Origin: Algicola sagamiensis DSM 14643 | GTDB lineage: Bacteria; Pseudomonadota; Gammaproteobacteria; Enterobacterales; Alteromonadaceae | Assembly: GCF_000374485.1 (NCBI RefSeq) | Contig: NZ_KB894500.1 | Span: 1 to 64,000 of the forward strand | Direction of reading: 5' to 3' | DNA length: 64,000 nt | Shown here: piece after piece, positions 47,687 through 56,120 of the stretch | Layout of the letters: each line of letters opens with the position of its first letter | Numbering within the stretch: the stretch's first letter is position 1 | Made by a program: the position numbers and the translations under genes | Notes under the pieces: generated by a model | What the model was told of the DNA's origin: nothing | Databases searched by the model: none | Seen by the model: the letters and a program-made list of their open reading frames with translations, nothing else

Positions 47687-49240
47687 TTATTCGGACCAAA
47701 TTGTGACGCGGTTTCTGCCCTTATTTTTTGACTCATACAAAGCGGCATCAGCTCGGTCAAAAATGCCTTGCTTTGAATCGGAAGAAAGAATCGATGTTGC
47801 GCCAATAGAAATGGTGATTTGAACATTCTTATCACGGAACATAAACGGCTTATCTTCTACCGCATGGCGAAGTTTTTCAAGGGGTTGTCCTAATTCTCTC
47901 AAGCCGAGATCTGGAAAGATGACAACAAACTCTTCTCCACCATAGCGAGAAATAAAATCAGTTTCTCGTATATTTTGCTTCAGGATTTTTGCGATGGCTT
48001 GAAGGGTTTTGTCTCCTGCACTATGCCCATAGGTATCATTGATTCGCTTAAAAAAATCGATATCAATCACCGCGATGGATAATTGGTTTTCATATCGTTG
48101 CCATCGTTTGTATTCAAATGAAAACCGTTCTTCGAACGCTGCGCGATTGGGTAATTTGGTGAGTTCGTCTTGTAGGCTTTTGAACTTCTGTTCTGTCATT
48201 CGTTTTCGGTACTTTGATGCTTCATCTTCTAGTTCAGTGAGTCGCTCTTCCATTTCGGTGAGGCTAGCAAGCAGCTCATCATATTCCTGTTGCTCAAGTC
48301 CATTTTTCTTTTGGATAGAACCGCCGAGTTCAATTAATTGCTCTGTCAAATGCTGCTTTAAGACTTCTAATGAAGTGGCTTCTTGTGCTTCCCGAGTCAG
48401 TTGTGCCATTTGCTTTGCGATATCATGATTCACTTCATGCAGCTCGTTATTAATGGTTTCTGATGTATTAATCGAGGTGGAGACCGCTTGGTGAACAGTA
48501 TTGAGCGCATCATTAATTGATAACATGAACTTTTGTGCAGAAGAGCGCTCCTGCGTAATATGATCAATGATCATCTTGAGAACGGTCAGGCAAATTTCAA
48601 TCAGATCAGAATGAGAATTGCAGGAGAGAAGGTTTTTACGGAGCTTCTCGAGTTGCTGGCCTTGCTTCCCTTCAAAAGTCAGTTCGCTCATTAAGTTCAA
48701 TACTTCTTGGGAAATCTGTTGGATGGCCGAGCTTTCCGAGTCACCGTTACCTTGTTGCTCTGAGGTATCGAGCGCTTGTTGATATAGATGAACCAATCGA
48801 TCAAAGTGAGGAATATAGGATTGAATGGGTCCTTGGACTTCCGAAACCTCGCCAATCCATCCTTTTAAATCCCGTTTGAGTTTTTCGGATAGGCCTGGAC
48901 GAATTTGAAGTTGTTTACCTGCGACTTTTAGCGTTTTTTGGGTGGATTGAATGGATGAAGATATCTTGTTGTCTTGTTCCTTAAGCAGTCCATTGATTTC
49001 TTGAACTAAAGGTTCAATTTTGTCCATATCTTTTGCTGCAGAGAGGGACTTTCGAAAAGCCGCAAGTTTGTTATCTAAATCACTATCCAGACCTTTGCTT
49101 AATAAGGTGAGTTTTGAAATCAATTGAAATAATAATTTGAACTGAGCTGCGTGAGTTCGCTCAATATCTTGGCGGGCAGAAATCGAGTCATGCAGTTGCT
49201 TTTTTATCTGTTTGATCGTTTCTTTACCAGACGCGGTCAT
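47687..49240 (-). CDS. Cytosolic diguanylate cyclase (GGDEF)
   Basis: 517 residues. No signal peptide or transmembrane helix. A long coiled-coil N-terminus (about 1-345), rich in Gln/Leu/Lys, precedes a GGDEF domain. The active loop is GGEEF near residues 431-435, preceded by RETDFISR, so the RxxD inhibitory site is intact. Predicted to make c-di-GMP and to be product-inhibited. KLPNRAAFEERF is the family start. The N-terminal input is unrecognised. Divergent from the decarboxylase at 49597. Confidence 0.93.
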   Translation of the reverse strand: MTASGKETIKQIKKQLHDSISARQDIERTHAAQFKLLFQLISKLTLLSKGLDSDLDNKLAAFRKSLSAAKDMDKIEPLVQEINGLLKEQDNKISSSIQSTQKTLKVAGKQLQIRPGLSEKLKRDLKGWIGEVSEVQGPIQSYIPHFDRLVHLYQQALDTSEQQGNGDSESSAIQQISQEVLNLMSELTFEGKQGQQLEKLRKNLLSCNSHSDLIEICLTVLKMIIDHITQERSSAQKFMLSINDALNTVHQAVSTSINTSETINNELHEVNHDIAKQMAQLTREAQEATSLEVLKQHLTEQLIELGGSIQKKNGLEQQEYDELLASLTEMEERLTELEDEASKYRKRMTEQKFKSLQDELTKLPNRAAFEERFSFEYKRWQRYENQLSIAVIDIDFFKRINDTYGHSAGDKTLQAIAKILKQNIRETDFISRYGGEEFVVIFPDLGLRELGQPLEKLRHAVEDKPFMFRDKNVQITISIGATSILSSDSKQGIFDRADAALYESKNKGRNRVTIWSE

Positions 49241-49596
49241 TGATGAATCGTCATGTTATTCGCCCATTATTTTATGATTTAACACTATATTCTTTCCAGC
49301 ATAAACGCAAAAAATCAGGCTAGGTTAGCAGCGTTTTTATGCTCGAAAGTCTGGTTGAGTTTCCCAGCAAGGGAGTACCAGCCTGAAGCAATCGCTGATT
49401 GAGTTTCACCTGATGTTGATGCAGGTAAGGATCGTCTCGGGATTTCATCAGGCCATGCCGCAAGCTGGGCCAATGGAAGCCCTTAGATGATTTCACGTCG
49501 TTGAATTCTTAATATTCAACCCTTTTTCATCGACTTTTCAAGACATTTCCACTATTTTACCGCGTCCCGATATCTGCTCAATCTTAGGAGTACCTG
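49241..49596. other. 355-nt intergenic region with no convincing gene
   Basis: Lies between the divergent GGDEF and decarboxylase genes and must hold both promoters. Only two tiny open frames (15 and about 26 codons, at 49339 and 49412) are visible, without good ribosome sites. A plus-strand terminator-like hairpin is at 49500-49527, which suggests a short transcript ending inside the region. Confidence 0.5.
49500..49527 (+). terminator. Terminator-like hairpin upstream of the decarboxylase gene
   Basis: GTTGAAT (49500-49506) pairs with ATTCAAC (49514-49520), followed by CCTTTTT. The 7-bp stem is A/T-rich, so strength is modest. It lies about 70 nt before the gene start and so is either the end of a small RNA or a leader attenuator. 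Confidence 0.45.
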
Positions 49597-51984
49597 ATGC
49601 AAGATAATGATCAAGAACGAACACATCAGCTAGAAAACTTTTGGTCACTGACCCAAGAAAAGCGACAAGAAACAAAACAGAAATTACATGCAATCGGTTT
49701 GGAAGGTTTTCATTTTCCGAGTGAAGCGTTATCAGCCAATATGAAGCACCCGGAAATTGTGGTGCAGGAAGAAGAGAAATATATCTCGCAAAAACTGGCC
49801 GAGATGCATTCGCCATTTACAAAACACTATCCTGGGTTTTTCTATCTGAATATCGCAACAGCGCTGGATAATGAACAAGCGATTGAATCTGCAATGCGAC
49901 AGGAAATTGGCGAGTCGGTTTCATTTCGTCAAATGTCAGCATTCAAATCAAACCACAATTTACCTTTGCAATATGCTCGATTGAACTCAAAAGAAAATGC
50001 GGGCCTTGAAGTAGCCTCTTTGCCTGAAGCAGTAGAAGCAATCGCACTTGGTTTTTTACCAGAGAATATTGTCTTTGCAAACCCAACGATGAATGAACGA
50101 GAATTTCTTGGTGCTTATCATCTGGGAGTGACGGCATTTTGCTTTGATCATTTACAAAAATTGACTCGGATTATTGGATTTTGTCAAAAACATCATCTTG
50201 ATTCATCCAGCCTGCGGTTGATCATTCGTCTTGCAACGCCATTCGGTGGTGCTGGTGTATCGATGGGAAGATTTGGGATTGATGTATTGAAGAACCCTCG
50301 GATGATCCAGGCGATTTATGAGCAAGCGAAGGTCGCAAACATCCCTATTGTTGGTGTCTCCTTTCATGTTGGCTTGGGGGCAAAATTTTTTGCTGCCTAT
50401 GACAATATTTTCCTGGCGATCGATCAAGCTTTTCAGATGAGTCACTCAATTCTTGGATGTTATCCAGATATCGTGAATATTGGCGGTGGCTTTGACATGA
50501 GTGAAACTGGATTAAGGTATTTAGGAACTTTACAAATTGATGAGCAAATAAAGCGCCTAGGGATAGGTCTTCGTCAATTAAAAGCAAGGTTTCAGCATCA
50601 CTTTGCTGTTTGGTCAGAAATTGGGCAAGGCTATGTCGGAAACGCAGGTTCGGCATTTATTCGTGTAGAACATCAAGAAATGCGGGAAAACCCAGACCGA
50701 CAACTCAAAATTTCCGTTCCATTGCCTGGGGGGGCTGTCCTTTGGTCTCACCGCTATAAAACAATTTACGCAGAACAAGAACAACGTATTGTCACGAATG
50801 GTGGAAATTGGAACTTCGGCATTCTGCGTCATTTAACTTTATATCCTGAAGTTTGGGTCGTGAATGAAAGTGGCCACTCTGAACAATTACCTCAGTCTGA
50901 ATATGTGATCCCAACACTGGTTTATGGCCGAAGCTGTGATTCAACAGACGTACTCAATCCAAAGGTGAATGGAGAATGGTTGCGTCTGATGCTGCCAGAT
51001 CTCGGTAAGTACTCACAAGAGACCATTGTATTACGACTCGGTCTATCCGCTTATATGGATAACAGTGGCGATTTTAACTGGCAAGGTGCGAAGTTACTAC
51101 CAACTTTTCATAATCTGGCTCTGCCAAAGTCGATAGCTTCTCGTTTCCCTCGAAACTACCTGGCAAGAATCAATCAGACATCAACGATTGAATATCGTCA
51201 TCGGCCATTCAGTCGTCAAGCACTGACCGCTCGTCAAATTCAAGAAGCGAAATCACTGGTGGCGGAGCAGTTCAGCGAAAGAGAACAAATGATCAGTTGG
51301 CTGCGCCAGAATACTCGATATGGCGAGCGGTTGACTCGTGAAACCCTGGATGATCTTTTCGGGCGACTTGTTGAAGAATACATTGATAGTGGTTTGAGTA
51401 TGGTCACGCTCAAAATTGCCTCAGACCAACTGGATGAAATGGGTGAAATTGTGAGTGTCTGTTGTGTCAAAGTCATTCAAGAGGCTGATATTCCGATGGT
51501 ACCTCTTCAATTAAGCGCAATATGGGACAGGCATGTTTTACGACTTGTGTTTGAAACTGAGGCGATGGTGATCCGGCGTTTGCACCATGCGACCAGACAC
51601 TTCAAAGAGCCTATTTTTCCGATGGCATATGGTGCCATGGGTGCGAAAAAAGCTGGGGAACCGTCATATGCTGAACTGTTGCATCATGCAATGCAGCGGA
51701 TACAAGGCTCAAATGAAATCAAGAGTCTTGGGGTCATTGCGACAGGAGAGCAATCGATTGCTCTTGTAGATCAGAACCCTGAATTCCAGCATGTGATCCA
51801 TGTGCCGTATGATCGGATTTCATACTGCGGGGAACGGCCGTTTGAAGGGATACAGTTCCAACAAAAACCAGGAGAATTACGTTTTTATGTCAGTGATTTA
51901 TCTGGTCCGTATCGACAAGTGGAACCATTACCACATGGAGAACCATTGTCTGTTGAAATAAAAGATGGTTCTTTTTTAGGGTAA
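49597..51984 (+). CDS. Fold-III PLP-dependent decarboxylase with unassigned C-terminal domain
   Basis: 795 residues. Residues about 60-490 follow ornithine/DAP/arginine decarboxylase: PLP lysine 117 in SAFKSN (usual AVKAN), GLEVASLPE, IVFANPTMN, His257 in GVSFHVG, VNIGGGF, Glu341 in SEIGQGY (EPGR lost its Pro and Arg), and catalytic Cys447-Asp448 in YGRSCDSTDVL. The C-terminal part, about 560-790, matches nothing recognised; it is mixed alpha/beta of acyltransferase size. Long spacers (355 and 148 nt) separate it from neighbours. The substrate is unknown. Confidence 0.75.
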   Translation: MQDNDQERTHQLENFWSLTQEKRQETKQKLHAIGLEGFHFPSEALSANMKHPEIVVQEEEKYISQKLAEMHSPFTKHYPGFFYLNIATALDNEQAIESAMRQEIGESVSFRQMSAFKSNHNLPLQYARLNSKENAGLEVASLPEAVEAIALGFLPENIVFANPTMNEREFLGAYHLGVTAFCFDHLQKLTRIIGFCQKHHLDSSSLRLIIRLATPFGGAGVSMGRFGIDVLKNPRMIQAIYEQAKVANIPIVGVSFHVGLGAKFFAAYDNIFLAIDQAFQMSHSILGCYPDIVNIGGGFDMSETGLRYLGTLQIDEQIKRLGIGLRQLKARFQHHFAVWSEIGQGYVGNAGSAFIRVEHQEMRENPDRQLKISVPLPGGAVLWSHRYKTIYAEQEQRIVTNGGNWNFGILRHLTLYPEVWVVNESGHSEQLPQSEYVIPTLVYGRSCDSTDVLNPKVNGEWLRLMLPDLGKYSQETIVLRLGLSAYMDNSGDFNWQGAKLLPTFHNLALPKSIASRFPRNYLARINQTSTIEYRHRPFSRQALTARQIQEAKSLVAEQFSEREQMISWLRQNTRYGERLTRETLDDLFGRLVEEYIDSGLSMVTLKIASDQLDEMGEIVSVCCVKVIQEADIPMVPLQLSAIWDRHVLRLVFETEAMVIRRLHHATRHFKEPIFPMAYGAMGAKKAGEPSYAELLHHAMQRIQGSNEIKSLGVIATGEQSIALVDQNPEFQHVIHVPYDRISYCGERPFEGIQFQQKPGELRFYVSDLSGPYRQVEPLPHGEPLSVEIKDGSFLG

Positions 51985-51995
51985 AAAAACAAACG

Positions 51996-52025
51996 AATGC
52001 GAATTGCTGAGAAGTTGTTCGCATT
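51996..52025 (+). terminator. Weak terminator-like hairpin after the decarboxylase gene
   Basis: AATGCGAA (51996-52003) pairs with TTCGCATT (52018-52025) over a 14-nt loop, followed by TTGTG. The T tract is poor. Confidence 0.4.
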
Positions 52026-52132
52026 TTGTGTACAAAAAGATCAAATAATCTTTATTTTCAAATCTTTACAAAACTAAATAAAAGTTGCTGTTACTCATGA
52101 GCTAATTGAACGAAGATTAAAATGGAGTCCTT

Positions 52133-54586
52133 ATGACAGTTTCAAGTTCCTCAGTCCAACATGTTGTTGTTTCTAAATTTGATGACAATAACTTTAAGAC
52201 ATTCGAGTCAAAAGATGCTGCAATTAATGCTCTAAAAGACTTGGGCGCAAACGCCGCGAAAGCATACAAAGTTTTACCCGCAGATCAGCACTTTGCGTCG
52301 ATGAGTAGTGCAAGCCCAAGCCAACACCAATTTGCTCCAGCCACAGAGAGTGACGCAAAGCGCGTTTCATTTGCACCGAGAGATTCATCTGCAGCAGAAA
52401 ATGTTGATGATCCTGCTCCATTGACACCAAAAACAAAATTGTTAAAAAAACAGATGAGTAAAAGAGGCTCACAACGTTTATTAGATTTAGGGCAACGGGA
52501 GAATATCGGGCAGAAACGAAACTTAGAAGCGGCAGAACAACTGAAACAGCGTGATGCTGCAGCAATGGAAACGGTAAAAAAGAAAAAGTATGGTGGGGTC
52601 TCACAAACACCTGCTTTGAGAAAATTAACGAAAACCATCCGTGAGCAAACGGTACGGACCTCAGCTGAAAGTTTTGGTACATCCGCAGAACGCCGAATTG
52701 CACACCTCAACGCGACGATATTACGTAATGCTGCACAGAACTTAAGTGATGATCGATTAGGACAGATCACAGATAAACAGTTTTCGACATTTGCAGATGC
52801 AAAGCCGCTTAGTATCGCTGACAAGTTTACCATGGTTGCTGGTGAATATACGGGGAATTTGACCAACTCAATGACCGTTAAAATCAATACCTTTTTGGGT
52901 TGTTCTCAAACAGGTTGCCGTAACAGTGTTTTGGATGTCAGAGAAAATGGTGTCATGGGGCAGGCATTGAGTATCTCTCAAAAAATTGCAGACAACTTAA
53001 ATGCATTAGGTGTGAGTGACAAACAACTGAAAAAAGAGACTAGTTCAGTGTTGGCACTTAGCGAAATGCTCAATGGTGAAGGGATTGGAACATGTGGCCC
53101 AATCAGTGAATTAGCCAGTGTAATGATGACAAGCTTTATGAACAATGCGATTGAGCTGCTTGAATCTGATTTGAGTAATGAGCAGTTAAAAGAGGCCTTA
53201 CCGCTGGTTGCTGAAATGTCTGATGAACAGCTCGGTGAACTTCGTGATGAAGACACATTGGCAACATTAAGAGAATATGCAGAAAATATTGTGGCGCACC
53301 AAGAAGATTCTGGACAAGGCGCGGATCACAATATTACGACGATTTCTTCTGAGTCACGCGCTTTTACAGTTGATGCTTGGTCTACAAGTGGTCATAGCAT
53401 GAATGCTTATGGCCGTGGTAATGCTGATGGCTATTCGGAAGCGAAGATCCACCCAGTTGATCTACTGCGCGGAGGTATATCAGAAGATATAGAGTCAAAA
53501 GAACAGCTTGATAACTGGCTTGGTGATACAAAAGCAGTAAAAGCGCCGACAATTCCTTGGGAGTTTATCCAAGGAAAACTATCCGGAAATACTGAGATCC
53601 AGACGATGGGTGCGTTGCTTGGTGACTTATCGAGTTTAGGCCTTAGTGCTTCGGAAGAAAAATTTATCTCAGATGTTTCATATCTTGATCGCTCTGCCAT
53701 GATGGCCTTGGCTAAGCATGGCGCGAATGAAACACCGCATGATGATAATGCCCCAATGATGGCTCGAAAAGTAGAGTGGTTATCTTCCCATCATGGCGAT
53801 TCGACAGATACAACAATTGCATCCGATCGTGCAAAACATATGCCTGTATTTAAGCATATTCCAGAAATACGGCAGACATTAGAAAATCACAAGTTCTCAA
53901 ATGGGATGTCGCGTCATGATATTGCTGAGGAGTTGTTCGAAGCAACGATGGTAAATAATTCCCGTGCGATGCAGCAGGTGATCAAAGATACATTAATTAT
54001 GGCGCATCCAAACCTTGCCTCCGTTGAAGTCACGCCAAAGGATGATCCGCATCAATTTAAAGTGACGATACAATACGATGCGACACCTGATGCAGATACC
54101 GAAGACTTAAGAACAGTGAACTGGAATATCAATTTAAATAATAAGTTTGATCGCAGTATTCAAGATATTCTTGTAACGAATTATCGCAATTTGATGGGCT
54201 ATGAAGCAAAGCTTCCTTTTGGGAGTTCTGAGGCGATCCATGTGACAGGTAAACGTGAGATCATTCGTCCGTCAGTTCAGGAACAAGAAGATATATCACC
54301 AAGCCCTTTAATGACAAAAGGGACAAAAGTTGATTATTCTGAGCAAGCACCTAAATGGGCTCAGAGACTCAGTGCTATTGATAAAAATCTGGCAATGCAA
54401 GCGATTGATGTGGCGCTGAAGTATGAGCAAACGTGGGCTGATGCCCAGGATCTCGTTCACGTCTTCCTAGAAGATAGCCCGGAGATGATCATTCAACTTG
54501 GTACCATTATCGCACTGTCGGATGAAACACCGACCAGCTGGCAAGATGCACTTCGAGCGGTGAAGGGCGTTTTAGAAGGGATGTAG
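52133..54586 (+). CDS. Unrecognised 817-residue effector-like protein
   Basis: No family recognised. There is no signal peptide or transmembrane helix. The first 130 residues are polar and Ser/Ala/Lys-rich (SSSSVQHVVVSKFDDNN...ASMSSASPSQHQ), as in type III-type effectors. A possible papain-like pair is Cys321 (GIGTCGPISELASVMM, small residues then a helix) and His421 (WSTSGHSMNAYGRG), 100 residues apart. Residues 630-720 form a separate alpha/beta region, and 740-817 is helical. No chaperone or secretion genes are nearby. Effector status and protease activity are inferences. GGAGTCC is the ribosome site. Confidence 0.6.
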   Translation: MTVSSSSVQHVVVSKFDDNNFKTFESKDAAINALKDLGANAAKAYKVLPADQHFASMSSASPSQHQFAPATESDAKRVSFAPRDSSAAENVDDPAPLTPKTKLLKKQMSKRGSQRLLDLGQRENIGQKRNLEAAEQLKQRDAAAMETVKKKKYGGVSQTPALRKLTKTIREQTVRTSAESFGTSAERRIAHLNATILRNAAQNLSDDRLGQITDKQFSTFADAKPLSIADKFTMVAGEYTGNLTNSMTVKINTFLGCSQTGCRNSVLDVRENGVMGQALSISQKIADNLNALGVSDKQLKKETSSVLALSEMLNGEGIGTCGPISELASVMMTSFMNNAIELLESDLSNEQLKEALPLVAEMSDEQLGELRDEDTLATLREYAENIVAHQEDSGQGADHNITTISSESRAFTVDAWSTSGHSMNAYGRGNADGYSEAKIHPVDLLRGGISEDIESKEQLDNWLGDTKAVKAPTIPWEFIQGKLSGNTEIQTMGALLGDLSSLGLSASEEKFISDVSYLDRSAMMALAKHGANETPHDDNAPMMARKVEWLSSHHGDSTDTTIASDRAKHMPVFKHIPEIRQTLENHKFSNGMSRHDIAEELFEATMVNNSRAMQQVIKDTLIMAHPNLASVEVTPKDDPHQFKVTIQYDATPDADTEDLRTVNWNINLNNKFDRSIQDILVTNYRNLMGYEAKLPFGSSEAIHVTGKREIIRPSVQEQEDISPSPLMTKGTKVDYSEQAPKWAQRLSAIDKNLAMQAIDVALKYEQTWADAQDLVHVFLEDSPEMIIQLGTIIALSDETPTSWQDALRAVKGVLEGM

Positions 54587-54630
54587 TTGTCCGGTATTAA
54601 GCAAGGTCATAATTGAAGTTCAGTGAATGA

Positions 54631-54666
54631 AAAGCCGCTTGCACCAGGGTGGGTGAAAGCGGCTTT
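54631..54666. terminator. Bidirectional terminator between convergent genes
   Basis: AAAGCCGCTT (54631-54640) and AAGCGGCTTT (54657-54666) form a 10-bp stem, with an inner CACC/GGTG pair in the loop. Confidence 0.85.
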
Positions 54667-54690
54667 GAGAAGTCAGAATTTGATAACGAT

Positions 54691-55137
54691 TTACTCTGCT
54701 TTTTCGACAAACAAAGTCATCCCATCGGCACGAACAACGCGAACGATGGTCTCTGCTTCATACGCTTGATCAGGTTGAACGCTCCAGAGAGTGTCGCCAA
54801 AATGAATTTTTCCACCAGTCGCTAGTAGTGCCTCAGTCAGTGTTGTGGTTTTCCCCACCATTTGTGCAGAACGATTATTCAGGTTAGGGTGATCTTCTGC
54901 ATCTTTGGGGAGTTTTCGAAATAGCTTGTAGTAAGTTGCACTGAAGATCACAGCAAGGATACTGAAGATAATCAACTGCATTTCCCAGGCTAGATCCGGC
55001 ACAATCCATTTCAAAATGGCTGAAATAAATGCGGCCATGGCAGTGCCAATGAAGACGCCACCTGTCCCCAATGCTTCCGCGCCGATAAGGACGAGTCCGA
55101 GAACGAGCCAGTGCCAAGCATGTAATGTATCAAACAT
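54691..55137 (-). CDS. NfeD-family membrane protein (YbbK-like)
   Basis: 148 residues. Three hydrophobic helices (HWLVLGLVLIGAEALGTGGVFIGTAMAAFISAIL and LIIFSILAVIFSATYYKLF) precede an OB-fold NfeD domain (RSAQMVGKTTTLTEALLATGGKIHFGDTLWSVQPDQAYEAETIVRVVRADGMTLFVEKAE). Partners SPFH proteins in membrane microdomains. Lies 15 nt after qmcA. Confidence 0.92.
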   Translation of the reverse strand: MFDTLHAWHWLVLGLVLIGAEALGTGGVFIGTAMAAFISAILKWIVPDLAWEMQLIIFSILAVIFSATYYKLFRKLPKDAEDHPNLNNRSAQMVGKTTTLTEALLATGGKIHFGDTLWSVQPDQAYEAETIVRVVRADGMTLFVEKAE

Positions 55138-55152
55138 CTCGATACCTCCGCG

Positions 55153-56076
55153 TTACTTCTTATCCTCACCAAAGCTTTGTTTGGCGATTTCTGCAATGCC
55201 TGCAATCGAGCCAATCACACTCGTTGCTTCAAGTGGGATCATCATCACTTTGTTATTCTCTGACTCCGCAAGTTTACCAAGCGCTTCGACGTACTTGGTT
55301 GCAACAAAGTAGTTGATTGCTTGTGTGTCGCCTTCGCGAATAGCGATAGAGACTTCGCGGGTAGCATTTGCTTCCGCCTGTGCTAAACGCTCTCTGGCTT
55401 CTGCTTCGCGTTTTGCTGCTTCAAGCTGGCCTTCTGCTTTAAGGATTTGAGACTGTTTATCACCTTCTGCAACTTTGATCGCAGCTTCTCTTTCCCCTTC
55501 AGCTTCTAAAATTTGTGCACGTTTTTCACGCTCGGCTTTCATTTGACGCGCCATTGAGTCAACGAGATCGCGTGGTGGTGAAATATCTAAAATCTCAATA
55601 CGAGTGACTTTAATCCCCCAAGGGTCGGTGGCTTCATCGACCTTTGCCAGCAACATCATGTTGATTTTATCTCGGTTGGACAGCATTTCATCCAATTCCA
55701 TTGAGCCAAGGACAGCCCGGATATTGGTCATGACCAAGTTTTCCATGGCACGGAACAGGTCATTGACTTCGTAGGAGGCTTTCACCGCATCAATCACTTG
55801 GAAGAAGCAGACTGCATCCGTAGTAACCTGTGCATTATCAGAAGAGATCACTTCCTGAGGAGGAATGTCGAGGACCTGTTCCATCATATTTTGTTTATGG
55901 CCAATTGAGTCCATGATTGGGATGATGAAATTAAAACCCGGTGTCAGTGTTTTGGTAAATTTTCCAAAGCGCTGAACGGTATAGTTATATCCTTGTGGCA
56001 CAAGTTGAATGGCCTTTACAATCACAATGATTGCAACAACAACCAAGATAATGACGGCGTAGCTGAGTCCTGCCAT
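55153..56076 (-). CDS. qmcA: SPFH/stomatin-like protein QmcA
   Basis: 307 residues. N-terminal transmembrane helix ([21 protein letters not shown]), SPFH domain from [19 protein letters not shown] to [26 protein letters not shown], then a long Ala/Glu coiled coil and C-terminus. QmcA in E. coli is a membrane-associated stomatin with suppressor links to FtsH/HtpX. AAGGAG precedes the ATG. Shares an operon with nfeD. Confidence 0.93.
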   Translation of the reverse strand: MAGLSYAVIILVVVAIIVIVKAIQLVPQGYNYTVQRFGKFTKTLTPGFNFIIPIMDSIGHKQNMMEQVLDIPPQEVISSDNAQVTTDAVCFFQVIDAVKASYEVNDLFRAMENLVMTNIRAVLGSMELDEMLSNRDKINMMLLAKVDEATDPWGIKVTRIEILDISPPRDLVDSMARQMKAEREKRAQILEAEGEREAAIKVAEGDKQSQILKAEGQLEAAKREAEARERLAQAEANATREVSIAIREGDTQAINYFVATKYVEALGKLAESENNKVMMIPLEATSVIGSIAGIAEIAKQSFGEDKK

Positions 56077-56120
56077 TATTTTCTCCTTAAATCTTTAAAT
56101 TCATACTCTTGTAGCATAGC

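Noticed and set aside
52029..52034. A further TGTACA half-site before the effector-like gene
   Set aside because: No second half-site at 12 bp (AATCTT follows), so it is not counted as a LitR box.
52224..52887. Long minus-strand frames opposite the effector-like gene
   Set aside because: They are shadows with atypical composition (Ser/Cys/Phe-rich), and the plus-strand frame has a ribosome site and a continuous 817 codons.
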